Program-made: the position numbers and the translations under genes
Shown here: positions 23,398 through 31,028 of the stretch, piece by piece
Position numbering within the stretch: position 1 is the stretch's first letter
How the letters are laid out: every line of letters begins with the position of its first letter
Source: Pseudomonas sp. CM27
Lineage (GTDB): Bacteria > Pseudomonadota > Gammaproteobacteria > Pseudomonadales > Pseudomonadaceae
Direction of reading: 5' to 3'
DNA: 34,632 nt
NCBI RefSeq assembly: GCF_013179515.1
Contig: NZ_JABMCN010000020.1
Span: 1 to 34,632 of the forward strand
Notes under the pieces: generated by a model
Database searches by the model: none
What the model saw: the letters and a program-made list of their open reading frames with translations, nothing else
Told to the model about the DNA's origin: nothing

Positions 23398-23619
23398 ATG
23401 AAATTTGTCAAATCTATCGCTATTGGCAGCCTGCTGCTGGGTCTCATGGGTACCGCTTACGCTGAAGGTGGCTTCGAGCGAGCGAAACAGTTCAATGAAA
23501 ACTTCCGAACCGAACAGGCTCGCCTATGGAGCGATGACTCTTCGGACCAGAACAAACAACAAGTCGCTCAAGAGCAAAAGAAAGAAAGCAAGGATGGTAA
23601 GGAACAAGCCGACAATTAA
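23398..23619 (+). CDS. Small secreted 73-residue protein
   Basis: The protein has a clear signal peptide, MKFVKSIAIGSLLLGLMGTA with cleavage after AYA near residue 22. A mature part of about 50 residues is rich in Gln, Lys, Glu and Asp (KQQVAQEQKKESKDGKEQAD). The mature protein has no Cys or His and is probably disordered. GAGG precedes the start. It is expressed from a box promoter in the czc cluster and ends in a bidirectional terminator. No family is recognised; a periplasmic stress or envelope role is only inferred from context. Confidence 0.7.
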   Translation: MKFVKSIAIGSLLLGLMGTAYAEGGFERAKQFNENFRTEQARLWSDDSSDQNKQQVAQEQKKESKDGKEQADN

Positions 23620-23660
23620 TCGGCGGTTAAATAGGACTTCAAATGACGAAAGAAATCGAC

Positions 23661-23690
23661 AAAAAAGCCAGGATAAAACCTGGCTTTTTT
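23661..23690. terminator. Bidirectional rho-independent terminator
   Basis: AAAAAAGCCAGG (23661-23672) and CCTGGCTTTTTT (23679-23690) form a perfect 12-bp stem with flanking A and T runs. It separates the convergent genes ending at 23619 and 23702. Confidence 0.9.
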
Positions 23691-23701
23691 GTGCTTGGAA
23701 T

Positions 23702-25156
23702 TTAGCCTTCGTTCTTGCGAGGCGTTTCCGCATTGCTTTCTCCAGCCAGACCCTCGGCACCTTGTACGGTACGTTTCCAATGGCACAGCATGAGCTGGCT
23801 GGCGTTCGCTTCGGTGATCGCTGTACATGCTAGATCAGCGGGCAGACCATCCTTGCTGTCTCGCAAGCGCCTGGACAGATAGAACGAGCCATCCTGCGGC
23901 CACTTGGCAGGATCCTTGATGTTCTCGGACTTTCCGCTGCTGTAAAACTCCGACGAGTATGAGCGGCGGCCAGGATAGATCAGGGGAGCGGAATGAGCAG
24001 ACTGCACATTGAGCCAGGCTTGAACCACATCTCGCTGATTCTGAGGTCGCTCCTCAAGTACCCCGGCGTAGATGATGCCCGCACCGATGATTGGTAACAC
24101 CAATGCACTCGCCGCGGCAGCCCATGTAGTCTTCGGGCCAACATCGCTGATCCGTCCGGATAGCAGCAATGCCCAGGCTGGCAGCGCAGGTAGCAGGTAG
24201 GTCCACAGAATGTTGCCTGCAAATGTGAAGAAGACCGGTGTCGCCAAGGCCCACAGCCAGAGGTAAGCCTCGAAGCGCTGCATTGATTCACGCTTGCGGA
24301 TCAGTAATGGTAAGAAAAAGGCCCACGGCAGTAGCGACAGTCCGAGCTGGATCCAGATGGTGCCATATGGCTTGGCATGAGCACTGCCGTATAGGTCGCC
24401 CGCCCAGTTACTGACGACGTAGCGGCTCCAGTGCTCACCAACGAAGAAGTACTCCATGAAGCCGGGCGTTTTCATCTCGGCCGCGACATACCAAGGCACG
24501 GATATACCGAACATGAGTACAAGGCCGCTGATCCAGGGAAGCCTCAGTACCCGTCCCCATTCCTTGTAGATAACGAACCAGGCGAATGCCGGCGCCCCCA
24601 TAAGCACTAGGGTCAGAGGGCCTTTGGCAAGCAAGCCCAGCCCGAGACCTGCGAACATCAGGTAGGCATCCGCCTTGCTGGCGCACTTCATCCAACGCCA
24701 GAAACCGTAGCTGGCCAGCAGAATCGAGAACGACAAAACAGGGTCGGTCAGCACGACACCGCTGGAGACTAGGCCAAGGGTGGTGCTGGAAAAGATAATG
24801 GCGGCCCAGATGCCGGCGTTACGGGAAATCTGCTGCGTGCCGAGTTTGATGATGATGAAACAGCTTGCCAGGTGCAGCAGCCACGCCGGGAAACGCGCAG
24901 CGAACTCGTTAACGCCGAAGACCGTCATGCTTGCGGCCTGGGTCCAGAAGGACAACGGTGGCTTGCCCCAGAACGGTACCCCGTAGTCGAACATGGGCGT
25001 GATCCAGTCATTCAACTCGACCATCTTGCGAGCCATTTCAGCGTAGCGAGCCTCCGATGTGTCCATCAGTGGATAGATGCCCAGCCCCACCAAACGCAAG
25101 AGCAAAATCGAACCCAGGATCCACCACAGCGTCCGCTCGTTTTTCAGGCTCAGCAT
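23702..25156 (-). CDS. ArnT-like membrane glycosyltransferase (GT-C fold, PMT/ArnT superfamily)
   Basis: A 484-residue integral membrane enzyme with about 10-12 helices. The ArnT-type first loop reads MDTSEARYAEMARKM (residues about 31-45), holding the catalytic acidic residue, and then PFWGKPPLSFW. Such enzymes move a sugar from an undecaprenyl-phosphate carrier onto lipid A or another periplasmic acceptor. It is shorter than ArnT (about 550) because the soluble C-terminal part is reduced. It overlaps the glycosyltransferase gene upstream by 7 bases (ATGCTGA) and is the third gene of the gtrA operon. The sugar is unknown. Confidence 0.85.
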   Translation of the reverse strand: MLSLKNERTLWWILGSILLLRLVGLGIYPLMDTSEARYAEMARKMVELNDWITPMFDYGVPFWGKPPLSFWTQAASMTVFGVNEFAARFPAWLLHLASCFIIIKLGTQQISRNAGIWAAIIFSSTTLGLVSSGVVLTDPVLSFSILLASYGFWRWMKCASKADAYLMFAGLGLGLLAKGPLTLVLMGAPAFAWFVIYKEWGRVLRLPWISGLVLMFGISVPWYVAAEMKTPGFMEYFFVGEHWSRYVVSNWAGDLYGSAHAKPYGTIWIQLGLSLLPWAFFLPLLIRKRESMQRFEAYLWLWALATPVFFTFAGNILWTYLLPALPAWALLLSGRISDVGPKTTWAAAASALVLPIIGAGIIYAGVLEERPQNQRDVVQAWLNVQSAHSAPLIYPGRRSYSSEFYSSGKSENIKDPAKWPQDGSFYLSRRLRDSKDGLPADLACTAITEANASQLMLCHWKRTVQGAEGLAGESNAETPRKNEG

Positions 25157-26133
25157 TTCTTACCCTCGATCGAGGCCATCGAAGGGTGGAGTGACACGGG
25201 ATCCGCCTTGCTGCTGTGCTTCAGGAAATAGAGAGGCCGGCGCTTCACTTCCGCGAGTGTCACGCCCAGGTACTCCCCCACCATGGCGACACCGACGCAC
25301 ATGAATGAAGCCATTCCGACGATCAGGTGATGGATGTCGAAACTTCCTGCCACAAGCGACGCAAGCATGTAGCAGATGCTGGAGACGAAAAGACCGAAAC
25401 TGATGAGGCTGAAAATGCGCAGCGGTTTGCGAGAGAAGCTGACGATGCTTTCGATGGCCAGATTGAACAGGCCAGCTGCATTCCACTTGGTGCTGCCGGC
25501 ATGGCGAACGGTGCGATTGTAGGGCAGCTCGATGGTACGGAAGCCTACCCAGCCGATCATGCCTTTGAGAATCCTGGAGCGTTCGTCCAGCGCCCGCAGT
25601 GCTGCCAGCGGCGCAGGCCCAATCAATCGGAAATCGCTGACATCGGCCGGCATGTCCACCTTCTCCACCAGGCGCTGCATGACCCAGTAGTAAGCCCGGG
25701 CACTCATGCGCTTAAACCACGAATCACCGACTCTCAGGTTGCGTTGCATGTTCACCACGTCGTAACCGCGTTGCCAGTGGTCCACCATGGCCGAGATGAG
25801 CTCTGGTGGGTCCTGCAGGTCGACATCGATGAAGATCAGCGCACTGCCACGGGCATGGTCTATCCCGGCGCTGAGTGCAGCCTCTTTGCCGAAGTTGCGA
25901 CTCAGGGACAGACAACGTACAGATGACCCATCCTGATAGTGGCGAAGAATGTCGGCCGTTCGGTCGTTACTGCCATCGTCGATATAGAGGATTTCGCAGG
26001 AGACGGGTAAGCGCTTCACGACGCGGGTGATCCGCTGGTGGAACTCGGGGATGGTTTCCTCTTCCTGGAAGCAAGGGACGACGATGGTTAACAAGGGATC
26101 AGGGCGCTCGGGAAAGCGATGTAATGTCTGCAT
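25150..26133 (-). CDS. Family 2 glycosyltransferase (GtrB/ArnC/DPM1-like)
   Basis: A polyprenyl-phosphate glycosyltransferase of 327 residues from the ATG at 26133, which begins MQTLHRFPERP; an earlier ATG at 26169 overlaps gtrA further. GT-A motifs in order: VVPCFQEEETIPEF, DDGSNDRT and DVDLQDPPE (the DxD metal site). Two C-terminal membrane helices lie at about residues 220-245 and 255-280. It would load a sugar from a nucleotide donor onto undecaprenyl phosphate at the cytoplasmic face. GtrA would then flip the product and the ArnT-like enzyme would use it. Its end overlaps the ArnT-like gene by 7 bases. Confidence 0.88.
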   Translation of the reverse strand: MQTLHRFPERPDPLLTIVVPCFQEEETIPEFHQRITRVVKRLPVSCEILYIDDGSNDRTADILRHYQDGSSVRCLSLSRNFGKEAALSAGIDHARGSALIFIDVDLQDPPELISAMVDHWQRGYDVVNMQRNLRVGDSWFKRMSARAYYWVMQRLVEKVDMPADVSDFRLIGPAPLAALRALDERSRILKGMIGWVGFRTIELPYNRTVRHAGSTKWNAAGLFNLAIESIVSFSRKPLRIFSLISFGLFVSSICYMLASLVAGSFDIHHLIVGMASFMCVGVAMVGEYLGVTLAEVKRRPLYFLKHSSKADPVSLHPSMASIEGKKC

Positions 26134-26518
26134 GATTGAATGTCCAAAAACGATGTGCAATGAATCCAAGTGCAGTGAGGCTTAAGGTCACTACAAGTTG
26201 GGAGATGAGCGGTGACAGATTCGACTTGATGAGGAACCACATACCCACGCCATTGCCGAAGTTTGTGGCTAACGCGACCAGTGCAAACCTGACAGGCTGA
26301 AACTTACGAGAGCCATCTGACACAAAGCAGAGCGCCCTATTTCCAATAAAGCTTGCGATAGCGCCAACCATGCCTCCACAGATACTGGCTAGCAATGGAG
26401 TAGATAATTCTGTCGTAACCAGCACTAGGAACACCGCATAATGGATTCCCGTTGCTATGAAGCCGATCCCCAGATAACGAATCAGTAAGGTAGTAAGAGG
26501 TAGGGTTTGATTTTCCAT
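26099..26518 (-). CDS. GtrA-family membrane protein (putative flippase)
   Basis: A 139-residue protein with four membrane helices, typical of GtrA: LIRYLGIGFIATGIHYAVFL start, GGMVGAIASFIGNRALCFVS in the middle, and LSLTALGFIAHRFWTFNHA at the end. The ATG at 26518 is preferred over a TTG at 26524. GtrA is thought to flip undecaprenyl-phosphate-linked sugar across the inner membrane. It is the first gene of the GtrA-GtrB-ArnT-like operon and overlaps the next gene by about 35 bases. The promoter module at 26682-26719 lies 165 bp upstream. Confidence 0.88.
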   Translation of the reverse strand: MENQTLPLTTLLIRYLGIGFIATGIHYAVFLVLVTTELSTPLLASICGGMVGAIASFIGNRALCFVSDGSRKFQPVRFALVALATNFGNGVGMWFLIKSNLSPLISQLVVTLSLTALGFIAHRFWTFNHADITSLSRAP

Positions 26519-26681
26519 GCCCAAAGCCTATGGAGGCAAAGGTGAAAAAAAAGTGAACCAAATGTAAATGCGTAATTGGCTAAATTTAGATCTGCCAAGT
26601 AATGAAATTGGCGCGCTAGGCTAGCACGCTACAATATCAGCAAGATTGCTCGAAAATTACGCTTTCGAAATAAAACCTTCC

Positions 26682-26719
26682 GATAACGCATGCATGACCT
26701 GCGGATTACAATGCTGACA
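26682..26719 (-). promoter_or_regulatory. Response-regulator-box promoter of the gtrA operon (copy 2 of the 38-bp module)
   Basis: It has the same parts at the same spacing as 17260-17297: GATAACG, 5 bp, ATGACCT, 3 bp, GATTACAATGCTGACA on the plus strand. Read leftward, TTGTAA is 17 bp from CGTTAT, giving a start near 26675 and a leader of about 155 nt. It also lies 57 bp before the divergent LysR gene and could affect that too. Confidence 0.6.
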
Positions 26720-26775
26720 AGATAAGGAAATGCTGGGTGGCATTGAGATAGATTCCCCGAATTAAGGGGGACCCA

Positions 26776-27744
26776 ATGGTTACACAAAATGAAACATTTA
26801 CAAGCAGCGTTGTTCCTTACAGTCCTGACATATTGGATGATCTGCCAATTGATGATCAGCTGGCCGTAGAGTTTTTCGCAACAGCACGTTGTGCCAGTTT
26901 CAAACAGGCTGCCCGGGGGCTCAATGTGCCAGTGGTAGGCCTTCGGAAACGCTTGGAGAAACTGGAAGAGCACATTGGTGCTCCCGTGTTTGTATACAAA
27001 CACAACAAGCTTGCCCTGACCCGCACTGGCGAGAGGGTCAGCCATTACCTGTGCCAGCTCTTCGGCCCAGACGGCCTTGGCAAGTCCGGTGAAAAGGAAG
27101 TCCCCAGGCTTACCATCGCGATCACGGAGCCAGTGTTGAGCGACATCGTAAACCGCGATCTAGTCGCCTACGTGCGCGATCATGCCGAAATGCAGCTTGA
27201 AATCCATTCAGAGTGCACAACGCAGATGCTCTCTGAGTGTGAAGTCGATGTGGGTATCGCTTTCGTGAGCCCAGATGATGAGGGCGCGTTTGATCGCCAT
27301 CCTACGTATAGGTTTGAACGGCTTGGCCGGATTGGGCACTCGCTGTTCATTTCCAGCCGCTACTCAAGAAGCGTCACCCTTCCAGTGCAGAGCCTGGATT
27401 TGCACAACTTCATGCTCGTTATCCCTTGGGATGAAGAGATTTTGGCGGGCTCACGAAAGTGGGCATCGATAATGGCTGAGCATCAGGGCGGTACCACTCG
27501 GGTAAAGAACTATAACTTATCCCGTGGCCTTGTCGTAGGAGGCGCGTGTATCGGTGTGCTGCCCGACTATAGTCGAAAGATGGAGAGGAATATTCTGCCG
27601 ATGCCGGGTTTTTTGGACGATCTGGAGGAGAAAGATGTCTATCTTGTTATCAAAACCAAGCTTGCCCGCAACCCGCACGTTCTGGAAATCCGTAGATTGA
27701 TCAAGAAGAGCTTCTTTGATAAGAAGGACTGGCTTGTTCGGTAA
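26776..27744 (+). CDS. LysR-family regulator, atypical
   Basis: A 322-residue LysR-like regulator with a longer than usual N-terminal lead (about 35 residues) before the HTH. The HTH spans about 36-95: AVEFFATARCASFKQAARGL, NVPVVGLRKRLEKLEEHIG, then FVYKHNKLALTRTGERV. The substrate-binding domain starts near residue 115 (RLTIAITEPVLSDIV). The recognition helix departs from the common LSQPAVS pattern. AAGGGGG precedes the ATG at 26776. It diverges from the gtrA operon and lies 210 bp before the OprO/OprP-like porin, so either is a candidate target. Confidence 0.82.
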   Translation: MVTQNETFTSSVVPYSPDILDDLPIDDQLAVEFFATARCASFKQAARGLNVPVVGLRKRLEKLEEHIGAPVFVYKHNKLALTRTGERVSHYLCQLFGPDGLGKSGEKEVPRLTIAITEPVLSDIVNRDLVAYVRDHAEMQLEIHSECTTQMLSECEVDVGIAFVSPDDEGAFDRHPTYRFERLGRIGHSLFISSRYSRSVTLPVQSLDLHNFMLVIPWDEEILAGSRKWASIMAEHQGGTTRVKNYNLSRGLVVGGACIGVLPDYSRKMERNILPMPGFLDDLEEKDVYLVIKTKLARNPHVLEIRRLIKKSFFDKKDWLVR

Positions 27745-27792
27745 CAGTTTTGTTAGGTTTCAAACTCTCCTGTTAACACTACAGAAACACAA

Positions 27793-27799
27793 CTGTCAT
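27793..27799 (+). promoter_or_regulatory. Possible Pho-box half-site before the porin
   Basis: CTGTCAT followed by ATTC matches one 11-bp unit of the PhoB box about 155 bp before the porin start. The second unit is poor, so this is only a weak hint of phosphate control for a phosphate-selective porin homologue. Confidence 0.25.
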
Positions 27800-27954
27800 A
27801 TTCGCTTGCAATCTAGTCAGAGTGCTTAGAACAAAGGCATCTTGTTACAGCAGGTGACAACCGTGGCCTGCTCCCATCTGCAAGATAAATTTAGGCCGAC
27901 GAAGGGCGAAATACAACGTCGGTAGCTAAGCACTTAACATACGAGAGGCAAGCA

Positions 27955-29262
27955 ATGATCCGTTCTTCGAACATGCGGGAAAAGCTGTTGGCTGCCGCAA
28001 TAATAGGCACATTTTCCTCGCAAGCATTCTCCGGAACAGTAACCACTGACGGAGCTGACATCGTTCTGAAGACCAAGGGCGGTCTTGAAGTATCGACTTC
28101 TGACAAGGAATTCAGTTTCAAACTGGGCGGTCGCGTTCAGGCCGACTACGGCCGTTTCGATGGTGTCTTCACCAAGAATGGCGATACCGCTGACGCCGGC
28201 TACTTCCGTCGCGCCTACCTTGAGCTCGGCGGCGTTCTGTACCGCGACTGGAAGTATCAGCTCAACTACGACCTTTCCCGCAACACGGGCAACGACTCCG
28301 ACGGTTACTTCGACGAGGCCAGCCTGACCTACACCGGTTTCAAGCCCGTCCAACTGCGATTCGGTCGTTTCTACACCGACTTCGGTCTTGAGAAAGCCAC
28401 CAGTTCGAAGTGGACCACTGCCATGGAGCGGAACCTCTCGTACGACCTGGCGGACTGGATCAACGACAACGCCGGCATGGGTGTTCAAGCCACCAGCACC
28501 ATCGCTGACATGGCTTATGTCTCCGGTAGCGTTTTCAGCGAAACCAACAACAACTCGGATGGCGACAGCACCAAGCGCTACAACGCACGTGCCGTGTTCG
28601 CACCGCTGCACAGTGATGGCAACGTCCTGCACGTCGGTGCTCAGTACGCTTACCGCGACCTCAAAAACAGTGCGGTCGATACCCGGATTCGTTCGCGTCT
28701 TGGCGTTCGCGGTGTAGATACCAATGGCGGCGGCGATGCCGGCACCAACGGCAACCGCATGCTGTTTGGCGGTGCCGCCGCACAAGATGGCCTGTGGAAG
28801 GACGATTCGGTCTGGGGTCTCGAAGGTGCCTGGGCCACCGGCCCGTTCTCGGTGCAAGCGGAATACCTTCGCCGCAAGCTGAAAGCTGACCAGGCCAACA
28901 GCGACATGAAGGCCTCTGGTTACTACGCCCAGATGGCTTACACCCTGACCGGCGAGCCGCGTATCTACAAGCTCGACGGTGCCAAGTTCGACACTATCAA
29001 ACCAGAGAACAAGGAACTGGGGGCCTGGGAAGTTTTCTACCGCTTTGACGATATCAAGGTCGAAGACGGCAACCTGGTCACCGCAGCGGATCAATCGAAC
29101 GAGCGCAAGGCCAAGAGCCACACTGTGGGTGTGAACTGGTATGTCAACGAGGCAGTGAAACTCAGTGCCAACTACATCAACGTGCGTACTGACAATAACG
29201 AGAACACCGTGGGCGACGACAGCGGCAATGCAATCGTGACCCGCCTGCAATACGTCTTCTGA
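27955..29262 (+). CDS. Phosphate/polyphosphate-selective porin homologue (OprO/OprP family)
   Basis: A 435-residue outer-membrane porin. It has a signal peptide (residues 1 to about 25, ending SSQAFSG), then the OprO/P N-terminus ([36 protein letters not shown]). Barrel strands follow ([38 protein letters not shown]), ending in the porin signature RLQYVF. The start at 27955 has GAGAGG 6 bases before it. OprP and OprO take up phosphate and pyrophosphate. In a metal cluster a role in phosphate or another anion supply is plausible but not shown. A terminator follows. Confidence 0.88.
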   Translation: MIRSSNMREKLLAAAIIGTFSSQAFSGTVTTDGADIVLKTKGGLEVSTSDKEFSFKLGGRVQADYGRFDGVFTKNGDTADAGYFRRAYLELGGVLYRDWKYQLNYDLSRNTGNDSDGYFDEASLTYTGFKPVQLRFGRFYTDFGLEKATSSKWTTAMERNLSYDLADWINDNAGMGVQATSTIADMAYVSGSVFSETNNNSDGDSTKRYNARAVFAPLHSDGNVLHVGAQYAYRDLKNSAVDTRIRSRLGVRGVDTNGGGDAGTNGNRMLFGGAAAQDGLWKDDSVWGLEGAWATGPFSVQAEYLRRKLKADQANSDMKASGYYAQMAYTLTGEPRIYKLDGAKFDTIKPENKELGAWEVFYRFDDIKVEDGNLVTAADQSNERKAKSHTVGVNWYVNEAVKLSANYINVRTDNNENTVGDDSGNAIVTRLQYVF

Positions 29263-29288
29263 TCCCTCTCATCAGTCTGACGTGAGAA

Positions 29289-29317
29289 AGCCGGAAGCGC
29301 TCAATGTGCTTCCGGCT
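29289..29317 (+). terminator. Rho-independent terminator after the porin
   Basis: AGCCGGAAGC (29289-29298) and GCTTCCGGCT (29308-29317) form a perfect 10-bp stem with a 9-nt loop, followed by a moderately T-rich stretch. It lies 26 bases after the stop. Confidence 0.7.
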
Positions 29318-29560
29318 TCCCTGTTTCTGACGTGATCGAGCTTGGAGCGTCCTCCTCCTACCTGCTCTCGCTCACCTGATGACCTCTCTTGCCAAAACTC
29401 GGCGAATCTGGTGTGATTGCCGCGTCGGGTTTTGCATGGTGGCCGTGCAAGCAAACCAAACCTGACTCCTACTCATGATTGAACCTGATTCGACGTCCAG
29501 CTTCGCGTCTAACGGCCCTACAAGCGCAGCTACCCCAACGTCGCTCATTAGGGGATAGTC

Positions 29561-30586
29561 ATGTCTGCCAAAAAGCTGCTTCAACCTCTCGCTGCTCAGC
29601 TGCACGCCTCATTCTCGGCTTCCGGTCGCCCGTACGCTCACCAGCACATTCACCAGTTGCTCCACGCTGCCATTGGCTCCGTCTCCCCAGAAGTTGACTC
29701 CCAAGACAATCTGCCAATCCAGGTATGCCGTGACAGCGACAGGCAGTACAACCTCTACGAGACGATTGAGCGGGCGAAAAAGTGCTTGGGATTGACCGAT
29801 CTTCAAGCAGTCGGCGTGGCTGAAGAAGTCATCGAAGTACTACGAGCTGCAGGGATAGGCGTGAACCAGGTTCGCCTGCTCCTCGACCCCTCCTTCACCT
29901 CGAAGACTCGTAAAAAGGCATTCAAAGCCCTTTGCAAGAATCTGGATCTGAACGAGCTCGGCGATCGATTCGTCCCGAAAACGGCGACGCTGGCCATTGC
30001 GGCGGGTATGGCACCGCCTCCGAAAATCACGTGGAAAGATCGCTTCGCACTGGCTGCAGATTTCCCTATACGGGGACAGAGCCAGCTCGTCGAAATGGTG
30101 ACTCGAAGCGAGTGCTATCTGTGGGTATTTCCGCCGACTGATCATCAAGCTACGGCTTCGGCGAGTCACGACCGCTATTTCGGTGAACAGACCCATCCGA
30201 GCGCTGAGATGGGCATGGGGTTCACTATCATCGATTCCGGATCGACCCGCCCTAAATTTCCGATGCTCTCCAAACAGCCGGAAGAGACCTTCATCCAGTA
30301 TTCACTTTCGGCGCCGATGTGGTTCTGGCGCGCACAAAGTAACACCTGGCGGCTGGGAAACATCCTGCGCTCCAAGATCCTTGACGGGGCTCCTTGGCAT
30401 AACGAGCCCTTGAGCGATGTGCTGCCAGGTGGTCTGAAGTCTCTGCCGCGGATTTATGGGTGCACCACCTGCCAAACGCTGTTCGTCGAGAAACACAGCG
30501 GCTATCCGGATGTACCCACTCAGTGCCAATGCGGTGAGGCGAGCAGCACGCGTGACCAAAACGAGTCACCTGCTCTCAATAGCTGA
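29561..30586 (+). CDS. Unrecognised 341-residue protein with a C-terminal zinc-ribbon-like site
   Basis: I do not recognise a family. Residues 1-130 are helical and basic (YETIERAKKCLGLTDLQAVG; LLLDPSFTSKTRKKAFKALC). The middle part (about 155-290) is mixed and Trp-rich. The C-terminus has CTTC (about residue 305) and then CQCGE (about 325), forming a likely four-cysteine zinc knuckle. No signal peptide or membrane helix is seen. AGGGGAT precedes the start. It stands alone between the porin terminator and a small ORF, in an otherwise metal- and envelope-related cluster, and may be a separate insertion. Confidence 0.7.
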   Translation: MSAKKLLQPLAAQLHASFSASGRPYAHQHIHQLLHAAIGSVSPEVDSQDNLPIQVCRDSDRQYNLYETIERAKKCLGLTDLQAVGVAEEVIEVLRAAGIGVNQVRLLLDPSFTSKTRKKAFKALCKNLDLNELGDRFVPKTATLAIAAGMAPPPKITWKDRFALAADFPIRGQSQLVEMVTRSECYLWVFPPTDHQATASASHDRYFGEQTHPSAEMGMGFTIIDSGSTRPKFPMLSKQPEETFIQYSLSAPMWFWRAQSNTWRLGNILRSKILDGAPWHNEPLSDVLPGGLKSLPRIYGCTTCQTLFVEKHSGYPDVPTQCQCGEASSTRDQNESPALNS

Positions 30587-30713
30587 TTTTCCTTACGGTG
30601 GCGGGCTATGCCCCCCGTTAGGGATTGGCTATGGGAGCGGGATTCGCTCACCCCAAACCTGAAGGCGCCGCCATCTAACCGAGCGATATGAGCTGAATGC
30701 TCGCGGAGTAGAT

Positions 30714-30938
30714 ATGCAGAACAGTACCAACAAACAAGACACCCTGGCGGCGATCAATGCACTTGTGGAGATTGCGTATGATCAGGGATTTGCGAACGGA
30801 CAAGGGGTCGGCAATCAAGTCGGTTTCGTAGCCGGTGTCATGAGTCTCAAAGCTGCGTTGGCCTGCGGCTTAAGGCACGGCTCACCTGAGTGTGGGAAGG
30901 CCCTTGAAAGCCTCAAGCGCATCGGGATCGACGAGTGA
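30714..30938 (+). CDS. Small 74-residue hypothetical protein
   Basis: A short soluble protein with a helical N-terminus (NKQDTLAAINALVEIAYDQG), a Gly-rich centre (FANGQGVGNQVGFVAGVMSL) and a short helical end with two cysteines. CGGAG lies 7 bases before the ATG. No family is recognised. It follows the 341-residue gene by 127 bp in the same direction and ends in a strong hairpin. Confidence 0.6.
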   Translation: MQNSTNKQDTLAAINALVEIAYDQGFANGQGVGNQVGFVAGVMSLKAALACGLRHGSPECGKALESLKRIGIDE

Positions 30939-30941
30939 GAA

Positions 30942-30980
30942 AAGTACGGGTCGTGCGCTGATCGCGCACGACCCGTACTT
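30942..30980. terminator. Strong hairpin between convergent genes
   Basis: A perfect 16-bp stem, AAGTACGGGTCGTGCG (30942-30957) with CGCACGACCCGTACTT (30965-30980), has a 7-nt loop. It lies 3 bases after the small ORF and about 50 bases before the metal-ATPase stop. T-runs are weak on both sides, but the stem is very stable. Confidence 0.65.
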
Positions 30981-31028
30981 CTACTTCAAGTCATTTCCCT
31001 GCTTAGCTTCATGATTGAAGCTCAGGGA

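Noticed and set aside
27934-29250. A 438-codon open frame on the minus strand opposite the OprO/OprP-like porin
   Set aside because: It mirrors the porin codon by codon, has low-complexity Val/Gly/Thr composition, and has no ribosome site or family pattern. The plus-strand porin has a signal peptide and a porin C-terminus.
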